This document shows positions 1 to 10,867 of a stretch of 64,000 nt of DNA, piece after piece (within the stretch, counting starts at the first letter, position 1; every line of letters begins with the position of its first letter). The stretch is from Paulinella micropora. Taxonomy: Eukaryota; Cercozoa; Imbricatea; Euglyphida; Paulinellidae. Position numbers and translations under genes: made by a program. Under the pieces are notes generated by a model. That model searched no databases and had not been told where the DNA came from. It saw nothing but the letters and a program-made list of their open reading frames with translations. The stretch spans positions 1 through 64,000 of the forward strand of contig WBZZ01001312.1 in the NCBI GenBank assembly GCA_019918135.1, read 5' to 3'.

Positions 1-841
1 AAGATGATGATAGTCGGTGGGAATGGGGAGATACCGCCTCTTGGAGAGATACAGAGGTTGATCGGAGCGTTGGCAGAGGGTGCTAGAGAGCTAGAAGTGA
101 GAGATTCTCTCATTACCGGGAGGAACGGGAAGTTAATGAGTTTTATGATGAACTTTATATGGACATCCAAAGTTTCGTCATTTCGATGGATCACAAATGG
201 AATAATCCTTTTGCAAGAGGACTTATTGCGGGATTTCCACATCTTCGGACTCAATTGTTAGAATACAGGGAATATCTGCAACGTATAGGTGTAGAAGGAG
301 AGAACATCCACTACATTCCACCATCGAGACCCAGCACATCTTCAAACACTACGTCAAACACTTCACCTCCATCCCCCGAGAAAGAATGTGTCGTAATGAT
401 GCATGAGAGAGAGGAAGATGAGAAATAGACACCTGAAAGGAATATGGCGGGGATGGTTTGGGTAGATGATAGTGGGGCTAGCGAGTCTCAGTCACCCATA
501 AGGGTGTGTTCGTGAGAATCAAACATAATCCCCAGAAGTTCAAAATCGCAAAAGGGAGCATTAAAACAGAGTACAAGGGGAAAGTTTTAATGCAGCTCTC
601 AGGAGCAAATGGAGAGCCAATCCAGGTGTACGATTCCCACACCACGTACAATCCCCATTTGAGCTATGGTTTAGTGGCTACTTCAGCTTGGTTGAAGCGG
701 GGACTGGCTGTAGTCCACCAAAACAACCAGGTGGTCGTACTTAAGTCCCCAATCAACATCAAGGAAGAACAGATCGTAGCTAGGGGCAGGTCCTTACCAA
801 ACAATCTATTAGTCTTTGATCCACCGGGATGTCCCTTTTGA
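1..841 (+). pseudogene. Copia-type remnant: gag tail and aspartic protease, frameshifted
   Basis: Remnant of a Copia gag-pol. An open stretch at 159-428 ends in a Ser/Thr/Pro-rich acidic tail and a TAG. From 444 the frame reads MAGMVWVDDSGASES; the D-S-G-A core is the retropepsin active site in the tryptophan-preceded context usual for Copia polyproteins. That frame stops at 513-515. Protease-like sequence resumes in another frame to 840 (LSYGLVATSAWLKRG, then a VVV strand), so the gene carries a frameshift of one or two bases near 500. No zinc knuckle or integrase follows after 841, and I see no LTR. The protease would process the Gag-Pol precursor inside the particle; this copy cannot encode it intact. 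Assignment to Copia is family knowledge; the frame break is directly visible. Confidence 0.6.
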
Positions 842-2027
842 ACTCTTGCTTCGGCAGAGACAGACTAGACTGCAACGAAACAGCACCGTTACGGGATCGC
901 TATTTGAGTGAGCGATGGTGTTTCCTGGATACGACCCGAATTAGTACCAGAATGATGATCTCATTAAAGACTCTACAGTCTAATCAAAGGAACTGATATA
1001 TTAATAACATGAACTGCTACACAGGATTCCATCGATATCTACTTGTATCAGCATATCGCAAGGTTAGGGCGCACTCAACCTAACTTCGGATATAGTCGTC
1101 AGACTTGATCACCTGACACTATATTAAATGATACCGATTTATATAAGTGTATGTCTTTACAACAAGTAAATGTATTTATGGAAACTGACGACCGGTTATT
1201 ATATACATGGAAATGGCGACGTTACATTATTACTTAACAATAAAACATTATAATTGGACATACTGCACAAATATCTTGTCGACAGAAAAAAGAGGAATAC
1301 TTTAATATATATATACTGAATTGCTAGAGTACTAGTGTGTATACGATTGGCCGGTACCGAGGCAAGTATCATTGTTGTTTTACTAGTTTTATAACGGCTA
1401 ATTCGTGGGTTGATGTATCTTCATACATAACTCTAAACGAATATTAGTCAGAAAAGAAATCAGTTGAAAGATTATTGTGTCGGAAACGGAGTTCCGCCAT
1501 AAGAACTGGGAGGTGGTACTGTGGACACTAGGGACATCACCCCCGAATTATCAGGTAAAAACAAATTTATAGATTTCGTCTTGCCGGACACGTCTGAAAT
1601 ACCAATTCGATACTGGTCTTTTGGCTGCTTTTTGTCTTTGCGTCACTGAGCTAATATAACGAGACATCATTCTCTTTTCGAGGACTGTGGTTATATTCGC
1701 CCGCAGGGAATAACTCCAGAGTGAAATTCCTCTGTCTGTCGACGTCTGTCTGTCCGCCTGGAAGCAAAGAGGAAACCAACATCACCAAATTGGTAATATA
1801 TGAACATAAAGGCAATTTGCCACCAGTACCAGAAAATATGATAATATAGGAATAATTTCTAAGTATTAAGTACATAGGAGAGTGAAGCTACCGTGATTAT
1901 TCGGTTATGATGTAGTGGACTAGGATCTAATTAACTTTGTCAATGCCAGTGATCAACCTGAAAATTTTCAAGTCACATTTGAATTTGAATTTGAAGCAAT
2001 ATTATTAGCATTCGATAAATTAAATAT
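842..2027. other. AT-rich noncoding stretch
   Basis: No convincing coding sequence on either strand. The minus-strand open frame around 1651-1875 is short and lacks any recognisable motif. No tandem repeats of note. Confidence 0.6.
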
Positions 2028-2300
2028 ATTGCTGTTGACATTCAAGACAACAACAAAAATTAGTTTTTCATTTTTGTGTCAGATTTTCATTTTTGTGACA
2101 GTTTTTCATTTGTGATAAAAATTCAAAATTTCAAATTTAACGGTAACATTTCGCGAAAAGTTACGATATTTTGCGGACGAATATAGCAGTTAATTTGAAA
2201 AATTCAAATTTTCACCCAAAATCAAAATTCCAACCAAAACTGAAATTCCAACCAAAACAGAAAAATCAATTTTTTTGTTGTCTTGAATGTCAACAGCAAT
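2028..2300. repeat. Short element bounded by ~25-bp inverted repeats (MITE-like)
   Basis: The left arm at 2028-2060 begins ATTGCTGTTGACATTCAAG and continues with ACAACAA. The right arm at 2271-2300 is its reverse complement for about 25 bases. The ~210-bp interior is AT-rich, with small internal repeats (TTTTCATTTTTGTG-type and AAATTCCAACCAAAA-type). Size and terminal inverted repeats fit a MITE or foldback element. A target-site duplication is not clear, so a DNA-transposon origin is an inference. Confidence 0.5.
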
Positions 2301-3050
2301 AATTCAGTTGATTTTGATGTAAAACAGCATAAAAACAAACAAAAACCAAGCTCAGGCAAGCCAACAAACCAAGCTCAGGCAAGCCAAACTGTGTCATTAT
2401 TTAGCAAAGAAATTTCCGTCGAAAAACAGTTGTAACGGCTAGAAATTCAAATTTTTTTAAAAACTTTTTTTGTTTGAAATAGTTAAAATACATTAAAATC
2501 TTTCATTTTCATGCTACTTCCATTAATTTTCAAAACCCTCAGACTTAGCTTGCAAGTTAGCGTCCACTTTATCCTGTCGTGACTTCGCAATTTAATCAAG
2601 TATATTTTAGAATTTCACACAAAGTTTTATTATCTATTAAAAAAATTGAAAATATGTCATATATATGAAAAAAGTTTCAAGTATGAAAAAAGTTATTATA
2701 TAAAAGAAGATAAAAAGTTATTGTTATAACTATGAAAAAAGTTATATGTATAAAAAAAGATAATTGCTACAAACTTTTTTGAAAAGTCAGATCATTTTTA
2801 TAAGATAGAACTTTTTTCACACACATACATAAATTTTTTATAAGATAGAATTTTTTTATATACATGTGGATCCAAAGTGTGTTAACTTGAATGTACACGA
2901 TTATATATATTCATTCTGATAACAGTCAATATGACTGGAAAATCACCTCAAAATCAAATGACTGCGCAAGCTTAACCGTGCCCAGGCAGTGGATTTTGTC
3001 AGGACTCATGCATCTAAGAGAAACCTTTTTGATATGAACTGGGAGCTCAC
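2301..3050. other. AT-rich noncoding DNA with a short tandem duplication
   Basis: A ~25-bp unit containing CAAGCTCAGGCAAGCC is present twice near 2347-2388. The stretch 2630-2860 is rich in GAAAAAAGTT/AACTTTTTTC-like short repeats. No gene is visible. Confidence 0.5.
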
Positions 3051-3063
3051 CTGGCTACACTCC

Positions 3064-3195
3064 AACACATCAGAACATTGCAAATAGCATCACATGCAGT
3101 TGTTTGCGGGCGTAAGGATACAGAAACTACGAATATTGCGGCACATTTCACAAAAGCTTTTCCACATCTGGGGATGCTGACCCTTGAGTTTTTGG
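3064..3195 (+). pseudogene. Possible Copia RNase H C-terminal fragment
   Basis: One plus-strand frame reads a short run ending NIAAHFTKAFPHLGMLTLE. The N-I-A-x-x-F-T-K-A pattern resembles the 'N.AD..TKAL' ending of Copia RNase H domains. It is short and isolated, and no reverse transcriptase lies upstream. It may belong to the same decayed element as the protease at 444-840. A chance match is possible. Confidence 0.25.
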
Positions 3196-4480
3196 AAAGA
3201 ATAGTGATCATTTTGAGCTGAAATTTTAGTATGTCATAGAGAATGTATAAAATCTTGAGGAGCATACTTTATATTTGCGCATACTACGTTGGTTCTGTCT
3301 CCTCAGCCACTTCTCCAAAATGACTGTGATCACAGTGAACAAAAAATGTTGTCGAATGACTATTTCGGGCCGACACACGATTTTCATCGGAAAAGCAGGC
3401 AAAGTTGTGAAACTTTTTGAGTCGCTTATACGAGCGACCATTTACCGGGAAGGGTTTATAATATCTAACCTGATCACCAATCAATGCTGGCACTCATTGT
3501 CACAAGGATTTTCAAATGTGGAAGTGGAGACTGTTAGTAGTTTTAAAGGGTAACTGCGCTGAACATTAGATGAGACACAGCTGATTGATTTGATTAGGTC
3601 GCACGATCGCATCATGTACTTCAATAGAATCGGTTTATATCAAATCGATAAATTGCACACGACATAGATTTTTGATAACACAGCAGCTGCTCGATTGCCC
3701 CGTGTGGAAAACCCATTATCCACTATGACTCATACAATCGAAGAGAAAACGAGGACGGGGGTGAGGAGAGTAATAAGGAGGCATGGGTGGACAGGGTTGA
3801 CAAGGACATTCGTATCGGGAAGCTAAGCAACTACCCGGCGCCAACGGCAGCAGGAGGAGCCGCAGAGCGTTGTGCCATAATCTGTGCAAGATACACCTTA
3901 TTAGTAATAGTTATTCTCTCCCTTCCTCTCTCTCTCAATTGAAGTTAGGGCTGGGGTTAGGATTAGCTCGGACCGACAGCGTTCGCAATTTTGTCAGCAA
4001 CACTGCCCGGTGCTCTAAATCTATGCCACACACAAGCAAGATTAGATCCACATTCGATGGGATTGGATACTGTTTTTTCCTGAAAGTGATAGGATTAAAA
4101 GGTTTGCACAATGATACGGTTGCTGTACCTTCGAAATCTTTCCGGGAAAACTTAGCCATAACGGAATTGATGAAGGAGTAAGCCTAAAAGGAACACGAGA
4201 TTGCACCACTGAAAGAGTTGGTGAATGTCAACTGACCCTTAGACAGGTAACCCCTAGTCAGGTAACATGCACACACGTGTACATAGATAGATAGCTAGAG
4301 GTGAGATTGAATAGCATCGATATCCATGGATTAATTTCTTCACAATCCTTCTAGTGTGCTGCTAAACCCATTTAGAGACCCATGGAAAGTCCTACTTTCT
4401 GGCTACCAGCGGAGTAATACATCACCATGTTGCCAGTAATGCACCCTATCTATCTATTATTTACCACAGCATGGTCTCCA
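3196..4480. other. No recognisable gene
   Basis: Open frames of up to about 100 codons occur on both strands but overlap one another and show no domain, start context or splice signals. A TTAGGG-like patch (TTAGGGCTGGGGTTAGG) lies at about 3945-3961. Confidence 0.5.
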
Positions 4481-4484
4481 TCCT

Positions 4485-4624
4485 CAGCCCGCTGCCCTGA
4501 CACCCGGTCAGGTTCGGGTGGCAGGGTGGAATGGATACCTATTTTCCTTTGAAATGCAGAGGTGATTCACCATATCTATCTCTCTATCTCTCCCTCTCTC
4601 TCCCCCCCCCCCCCCCCCTCTCTC

Positions 4625-4689
<65 letters not shown>

Positions 4690-4794
4690 TTATCTATCTA
4701 TCTAACTATCCCAGCCCGCTACCCAGTCGCCGATGGGCGGCGGGGTGGAATGGATGCCTATGTCTTCGGATATGCAGAGCTGATAGACCAAACA

Positions 4795-4856
<62 letters not shown>

Positions 4857-5010
4857 CCTACCTACCTACCTACCTATCTATCTACCTACCTACCTACCTA
4901 CCTACCTACCCACCTACCTACCTGCCTACCTTCCTCCCTATGTACCTATCTACTCACCTATTTAACTATAACTATCTATCCATCTATCTACTTATCTGTC
5001 TGTCTGCCTG
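4485..5010. repeat. (CTAT)n microsatellites with two copies of a ~90-bp spacer
   Basis: Long CTAT arrays at about 4619-4705 and 4796-4860 grade into CTAC repeats up to about 4925, with a C-run near 4603-4618. Two copies of a ~90-bp sequence containing GGGTGGAATGGAT precede the arrays (about 4490-4580 and 4712-4797). The copies have diverged. This looks like a short element that carries its own tetranucleotide tail. Confidence 0.7.
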
Positions 5011-5585
5011 TCTGCGAACATAATCTGTCTGCCAACGATCTAGCCGTCATTCTACGTGTAAGAACTAAAGATATTGGCAGAAAGACATGCTCAAAGACAT
5101 GCTCACATCGGATATAGATATAAAATATAAATGAGAGTGAGCTCGACCAATGCAAATCGCAGGAGACATCTATTAGCATAGGTCCCCCGAGTATTGATGA
5201 GCTTCCGATGCCTGAGTATCAAATGATTCTTTGTCTCAACAAGGGAACGGAGCCAGAAAAAAAACAAAGTATGCAACAGCGGTGCATAAAAGCGGGGTAA
5301 ACACTTGCTATTCAGGTGCAAAATCTGTCTGGAGCGTCGCATGAAATGTACAGCAGAGCGCATCTGTTTCGGGATATTTGTATCGGAAAGTGGCCTGTGA
5401 AGTCTCTGCACGTAGCTGAGGTTACTGTCGAAATATCTGGGCTTGGCCTGTACCAGGACCCACACCAGGGCGGCCACCGCGGAACCTAGCAAACCAGGCA
5501 AACGTCCATTGAGAGCGAGCACAGCGGCCGGAAGCACGCAGCTGCCTCTCCGCGCGTAACTCGCAACGCTCGCAGGAGCAAACCA

Positions 5586-5675
5586 AGCCAACTTAGTAAA
5601 AAGTTAGGGTTAGGGTTCGGGGTCCAAGCAATTGAAGTTAGAGTTAGAGCTAAGGTTAGGGACAACTAGGTGTAG
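5586..5675. repeat. Telomere-like TTAGGG/TTAGAG cluster
   Basis: Contains GTTAGGGTTAGGGTTCGGGG and AGTTAGAGTTAGAGCTAAGG. Related short clusters occur at about 5876-5900, 6975-6990 and 7600-7612, each inside an intron (or suspected intron) of the minus-strand gene, where they read CTAACCCTAA. Confidence 0.8.
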
Positions 5676-5829
5676 GACATCCATAACCTTCAGCGGCCTG
5701 TGGTGAATGAAGCATGGTTGCTAGCGAGCCGAGGACTGCTTCCATCACTGCGAGTAGACAAGCCAACTTCGAATTCGGTGACCTGCACCGCAATGCAAAG
5801 AGATGACTGCGATGGGAAGCAAGAGATGA
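5656..5829 (-). CDS. Terminal exon(s) with a duplicated acceptor
   Basis: A 23-bp unit is tandemly duplicated at 5798-5820 and 5821-5843, so the acceptor TCGCAG occurs twice, 23 bp apart. The upstream acceptor (exon from 5829) opens a frame reading LACLLAVMEAVLGSLATML and stopping at 5656-5658. The second (exon from 5806) opens a different frame reading CIAVQVTEFEVGLSTRSDG and stopping at 5690-5692. A third AG (exon from 5782) keeps that second frame. I cannot tell which is used. A further exon in 5103-5591 (hydrophobic PGLLGSAVAALVWVLVQ) may follow after another CCCTAACCCTAA-bearing intron. Confidence 0.4.
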   Translation of the reverse strand, partial: SSLASHRSHLFALRCRSPNSKLACLLAVMEAVLGSLATMLHSPQAAEGYGCPTPSCP

Positions 5830-8800
5830 CTGCGATGGGAAGCAGAGGTTGTATAAAAAAATGGATTGAAATGTAGGGTTAGAGTTAGAGTTAGGGTGAG
5901 TATTGTTGCAGAGATTGGTTGGGACCTATGGTGGTGGAGATTCCTCACCTCTCTGCAAGCTCGGCCCCAACCATGGTCGTCCACATCTAAGGCCCCAGGA
6001 GACACACATTCCTTTGTTTGAAAGTTGGGATATGGGGACAAGGACGACAAGTCAGAAGTTGATCGAGGATGCGCAGAAAGATCTTGAATGGCAGAATATC
6101 GGATAGTAGAGTTGGTTCTCGCCCCTCTGAGCGGGCCCGTGGGCAGTGGTGGAAGTCCCAAGTGCTGGCGCATTAGTAGACCACCCCAATCACGGAGCAG
6201 ATTTTGCCAACGTGTTTCAGCTGCGTCCTCTAGCGGCGCTACGGACGAAAGTAAAGGCCAATACAGCCTCCGACATAGCCAATCCTCTAACTGAACCACC
6301 GCCTGTAGGTGCTTGGGTTGTCGCAACCAAAGTTCCAACCCGTCCCGACAGCGAACTGCACGGTCCAATCCGGCCTGTCCAGCAGCTGCGTCCAGCCAGG
6401 CTGGGCAGAACACTGAGCTTGCACGGAGATCTAAAGGAGAAGACGAGGAGAACTGGGATGACTGAAGTAACGCCTGGTGTTCACTCTGTTCTAAAAAAGA
6501 AAGGTAAAATCTGGGTAGCTGCTCCGGCGACTCGGGCTCCTGGGCACGACGCAGAAACTGCATGGCGGACATCTTCCAGCCATCGTTGGCCTGCGGAATT
6601 TCCCTAGAACTGCCCAGAGAAGAACCTAGAGATGCACCACGTCGATGTTTCAGAGGAGTTGACTTGGAGCCTCGCCCAGGTTTCAGCCGGGTTACACTAC
6701 CATCTTGCAAGGTTCCCACAGCCTCGACCAGCTCTGGCTCCTCTTCGCTATCTTCTCCTGCAATTGCATGCGCTGAAGCTTGAGTTTTGGAATTTTGAAG
6801 CCAAGCAGAATTCGTTCCCGGTACAGAAAACGCAGTACTCTTGGATGGAGAAAATCGGTAAGACGGGCCAGAGGAAGTAGAAGCTAGGGACCCAGGTGAT
6901 TCTGGCCGCAATTTGATCTGCACCTGTTGCAACGAGAAGTTCAAAGGTAGACTTTCAAGGAACTAATCATAATTAGGGTTAGAGTTAGGTTTTTTGAGAA
7001 GACCTTCTATGATTGAAGTGGGCTGGTGCTTACCTGTCGACAAAAGTGGGATATCTGTTGTGCAAAGAGGATCTGCTCTAACACCACCAATGCTCGCTGG
7101 AGTTGTCGGCCATACCACTTCGCCTTAGCCACCGTCTGGCGAAGAATGAGTTGTTTGGCTTCCGGCGCTGGGCCTTGCCAGCTCTTACTGTGGAGCACTT
7201 GGGTCATGCACAGCGCTTTCCAGCACAATCTTTTCAACGCCTGGAAGCCGTCCTGTGCAGCGAGGTCATCTCCCTTCGGACTGGCCAGCTTGGAGCTCAC
7301 TTCCAACAGCAAGGCCAGCATACCCTGCTCCTTGTCTGAGACTGGAGGCTGTGCCTGACAACAGCGCAGATCCATCCGCGACCTCGCGTATCCCAGTATA
7401 GCCTGTATATCATCAGGGCAGCCCTGGTATCCCTCCAGCTCAGTGCGGCTCAGGCTCAGCAGCACCTGCACCAACAGCTGGGCAGTCTCCAGTGGCGTGT
7501 CCGCTCCTACAGGTGGAACAAGCAAGTAGTCTACTGACTGGAATCTTTTGCCATCATACAAGCACCTCAATTCGAAGTCAGGGGCAGGATTGGGTCTAGT
7601 GTTAGGGGTTTGGGTTACTGACCGGACATTTCCTTACGACGAGCCTTGAGTGGGACCCAGAGTTGGCTCTGCAAGCGGTGAGAGAGCTCCGTCACCACAG
7701 GCATACCAGCATCTGGATGGGGGTGCTTCTTTGGCGCACGCACAAGAAGCAGGAAGCGCTCCTCCTCCACGTCCTCCGGTTCGCCGCTTTTGTCTGTCCC
7801 AGGGAGATCCACAGGCAATCCCAAGCACGCAGCGAGCTCGACATACGTCTCTTCTAACTCATTTGCCATGCTCTCTATGATGGGCATGGCGTGTCCTGCC
7901 TTACATGCTCTGGAATCCTCTTGCTGTAGATGGACTCTTAGCTCCATATTGTGCTGTGAGTGGAAAAACAAGCGATAGAGAGCCATGAGCTGATAGCGAG
8001 TCAGCTGTAAAGATGCCGGATAGCATGGCTTGGGTACCTTGGAGGAGACGAACACCTCGGAGAGGTCAAAGTCCCTGAAAAGCGCGACCTCACGGAGCAG
8101 CGCCAACAACTGCGCGTGCCCATCCCTCACCAAATCATTAAGGTCTGACATACAATCCACTTGCGGAGCTGTACCAGAGAAGGGAACACCGGAGCACACC
8201 CGCAACAAAAACTGGTTCACAGTGCGTAGACTGAGTCTTAGATTGCGCTGCAAGCTGTCCTCTTGCTCACCCCCCTGCACCTCTTGGGGCTGATCTGGCA
8301 CATGGTGCAGGCTGGCAGAGAGCAGCAGACCCGAAAAGGTAGGGCTGCGCAAGCTGGGTAACAGCACATGAATGATAAAAAACTGAGCGGATACAAACAG
8401 TGCCACAGGGACACGTGAAACGGTAGCTTCATCAAAGGAAGCAGGACTAGGAGTGGAGTCTAACGACGACGGTGGCGGCGGCGAAGAAGAAGAAAAAGAA
8501 GAACAAGAAGAGGAAGAAGACGAAGGAGGAGAAGGAGAACGAGAACGAGAAGAAGGAGAAGGAGAAGGAGAAGGAGGAGCAGGAGGAGGAGGAGCAGGAG
8601 AAGAAGAAGAAGAAGAAGAAGAAGAAGAAGAAGAAGAGGAGGAGGAGGAGGAGGAAGAAGAAGAAGAAAAGGAAGGACTAGCAGGAGTTTTGGCTTTAGA
8701 CTGGCTGGAGTCTCTGCTGCGTGGAAGTTCGAAGGTTCGATGGAGGAAGTGTGTCAGAGCACGAAGCAAGCAACGTGCAGGAGGGTGCAGGAAGCTGCGC

Positions 8801-10835
8801 CTGAGGGTCTGTAGCAGATGCTGGAGAAATAGTTGGCAGCTGTGCCGCACCAGTTTCTGGCGGTCCGCCAGGCTGTCTTTCTGTCGCCCCAACATGCACA
8901 CCGTAGCCAAGCCATTCGTTCCATCCTGCCCTGGAGTTCCCTCCTGCTCCGCCTCTTCCGTCTCGGCTTGCTTGATATCGGTTTCTTCCGTTCCTGAAGC
9001 CTCTTCAGGCGATTGCAAAAGCGAAGCTGATGACTTCAAGGAACGACGTCGCAGGAATTGCTTGGCTCTGGAGCTGACGGAACCAAGACGAGCACTGCCC
9101 CCCCCAGCCCGATGAGCGTCATCCTCGCCAATCGTCACCATGCTTTTGCTCTTCCTATGCCTATTCTTCTTGCGTTTGTGAGATGGCTTTCGCTTCTGCG
9201 CTGAAGAAGCAGGAGGTAAGCGCTCTTTGGTGGCCAGAGGCTGCAAATCGGTGACCAGATCAATCTATGTACACAAATGAGTGTCTGCATCACTGCTAAG
9301 AACAAAGCAGGAACTGAATTACAGAGTAAAAGAATTCCATTGATTAGCAAACTGACCGGTCGAAGCTCGGCCTCGTGCATGAGGAAGAGCAGGGCGGGAC
9401 GCATCACCTGCAACACCGAAAGCACACACAGGTGTCAATTGGGAATCGAACATTCAATCTTGTCTAAAGCATGTCTGAAGAGCAGTCAATTTCTCTTCCT
9501 CTTATCATGCTTGTTTCTGATGTTTAGATGCATGCAGGAGAGCTTGCTTTTGTTTGTTAATGGGAACTTGCCTCCTCCATGACGGGAAGGAGATGTCTCT
9601 GCAGGAAGGACACTGCCAGCGAGATCCGGAGAGGAGCCGCTTGAGGAGTCACCAGCAAAGAGGTCACTGAAGCAAGAGGCCCTTCTGCATGATTGCCCTG
9701 CAGCAAAAAGTCTCCAGTCCTCAAAAACTACACAATAAGCAAACGTGGGCTCGAGGAGAATGCGTGAAAATAATGAGAAGAGCTTAGGTAGTATTTGCCG
9801 TGCCGACTAGTGGGTTGGGTGGAAGATTGGAAAACGTACGTTTTCGTGTTTGTCGAGAGGCTTGGTACACACTTGCATAAAGGATGCAGCTGCCTGATAG
9901 ACTTCGCGGGCCGATGAAATTGCAGGAAAGTTTGGAGAGCAGGACTGATCGGTATCGGTGGAAAAGGAAGAAGCGGAGGAGTTGGCTGCGACATAGCTGG
10001 GCGGATGCGAAGAGGCGAAGGAAGGCGTGTGCTCCAGGCAAGGCATGCGTGGCAATGGTGGCAGCTGCCGAGCGGGCGCCACAGGCAGCGCCAGCGGAAG
10101 GTCTCCTTGGTCAACTAATGTGCGAGCCGGCGGACGAGTGGTGCGTGTCGGCCTACATCACACCCCACATCTCGCAGCATGACCAAACTTGAGGCGTGAG
10201 GTTCTAAGAGCGAAAAAAGCCAGGCTGCCTATTGTAACGATGCAAAATGAAGCGATGATAAATGTGGCTCGATTGACGAGTACAGGTAATACACAGAAAG
10301 AGAACTACCGCTGCATTTTGGCGCGCGCGGGTCCTAGTCGAGCACCAATTCCGCCCATCATGAGCTGGGCAATCGCCTCATCGTTTTCCGTGCCTTCTGT
10401 TGGGGGCGCGGCTGTATCACTGGGATGCCTGGGAGGAGCGGATTGCCCACGCACGGTCTGGCACATGGCACAGACCAAATGGCTGGGCCTGTTCACAAAA
10501 GTGCACAAGGCGCAAGGCCATTCGTGTTCTTCTTCGCGGCGTGTGACAAATGCAGGTGCACGAGGACGCGATCGAGAGACGGGAACTGAGACGCCAGCAA
10601 AACTAGCGGCGCTCCGCGGCTTCCCAGGGAAATCAGTGCCAGTCAGAGAGTGAGAAATGGAAACCGTCTTGGGAGAAGACAAGGAAGTAGTATTGATTGC
10701 ATTAGTAGTACCAGCGGAGGAAAATACTTTACTCGCAGATGATGGGAAGGAAGCGACGGAAGCAGCAATAGAATGACCATCAGTGGTGTTAGTAGTAGTG
10801 GCAGTCGTAGTGGTACGAAGAGTTGTAGTGGTCGC

Positions 10836-10867
<32 letters not shown>

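Noticed and set aside
4531..4965. 144-codon Leu/Tyr/Ser frame
   Set aside because: Translation of CTAT/CTAC repeats.
5586..5675. A chromosome end (true telomere)
   Set aside because: The TTAGGG-like units are few, degenerate and internal, with genes and repeats on both sides.
8453..9115. Plus-strand frame of poly-Glu/Gly
   Set aside because: Antisense shadow of the Ser-rich exon 19, which has matching splice sites and phases.
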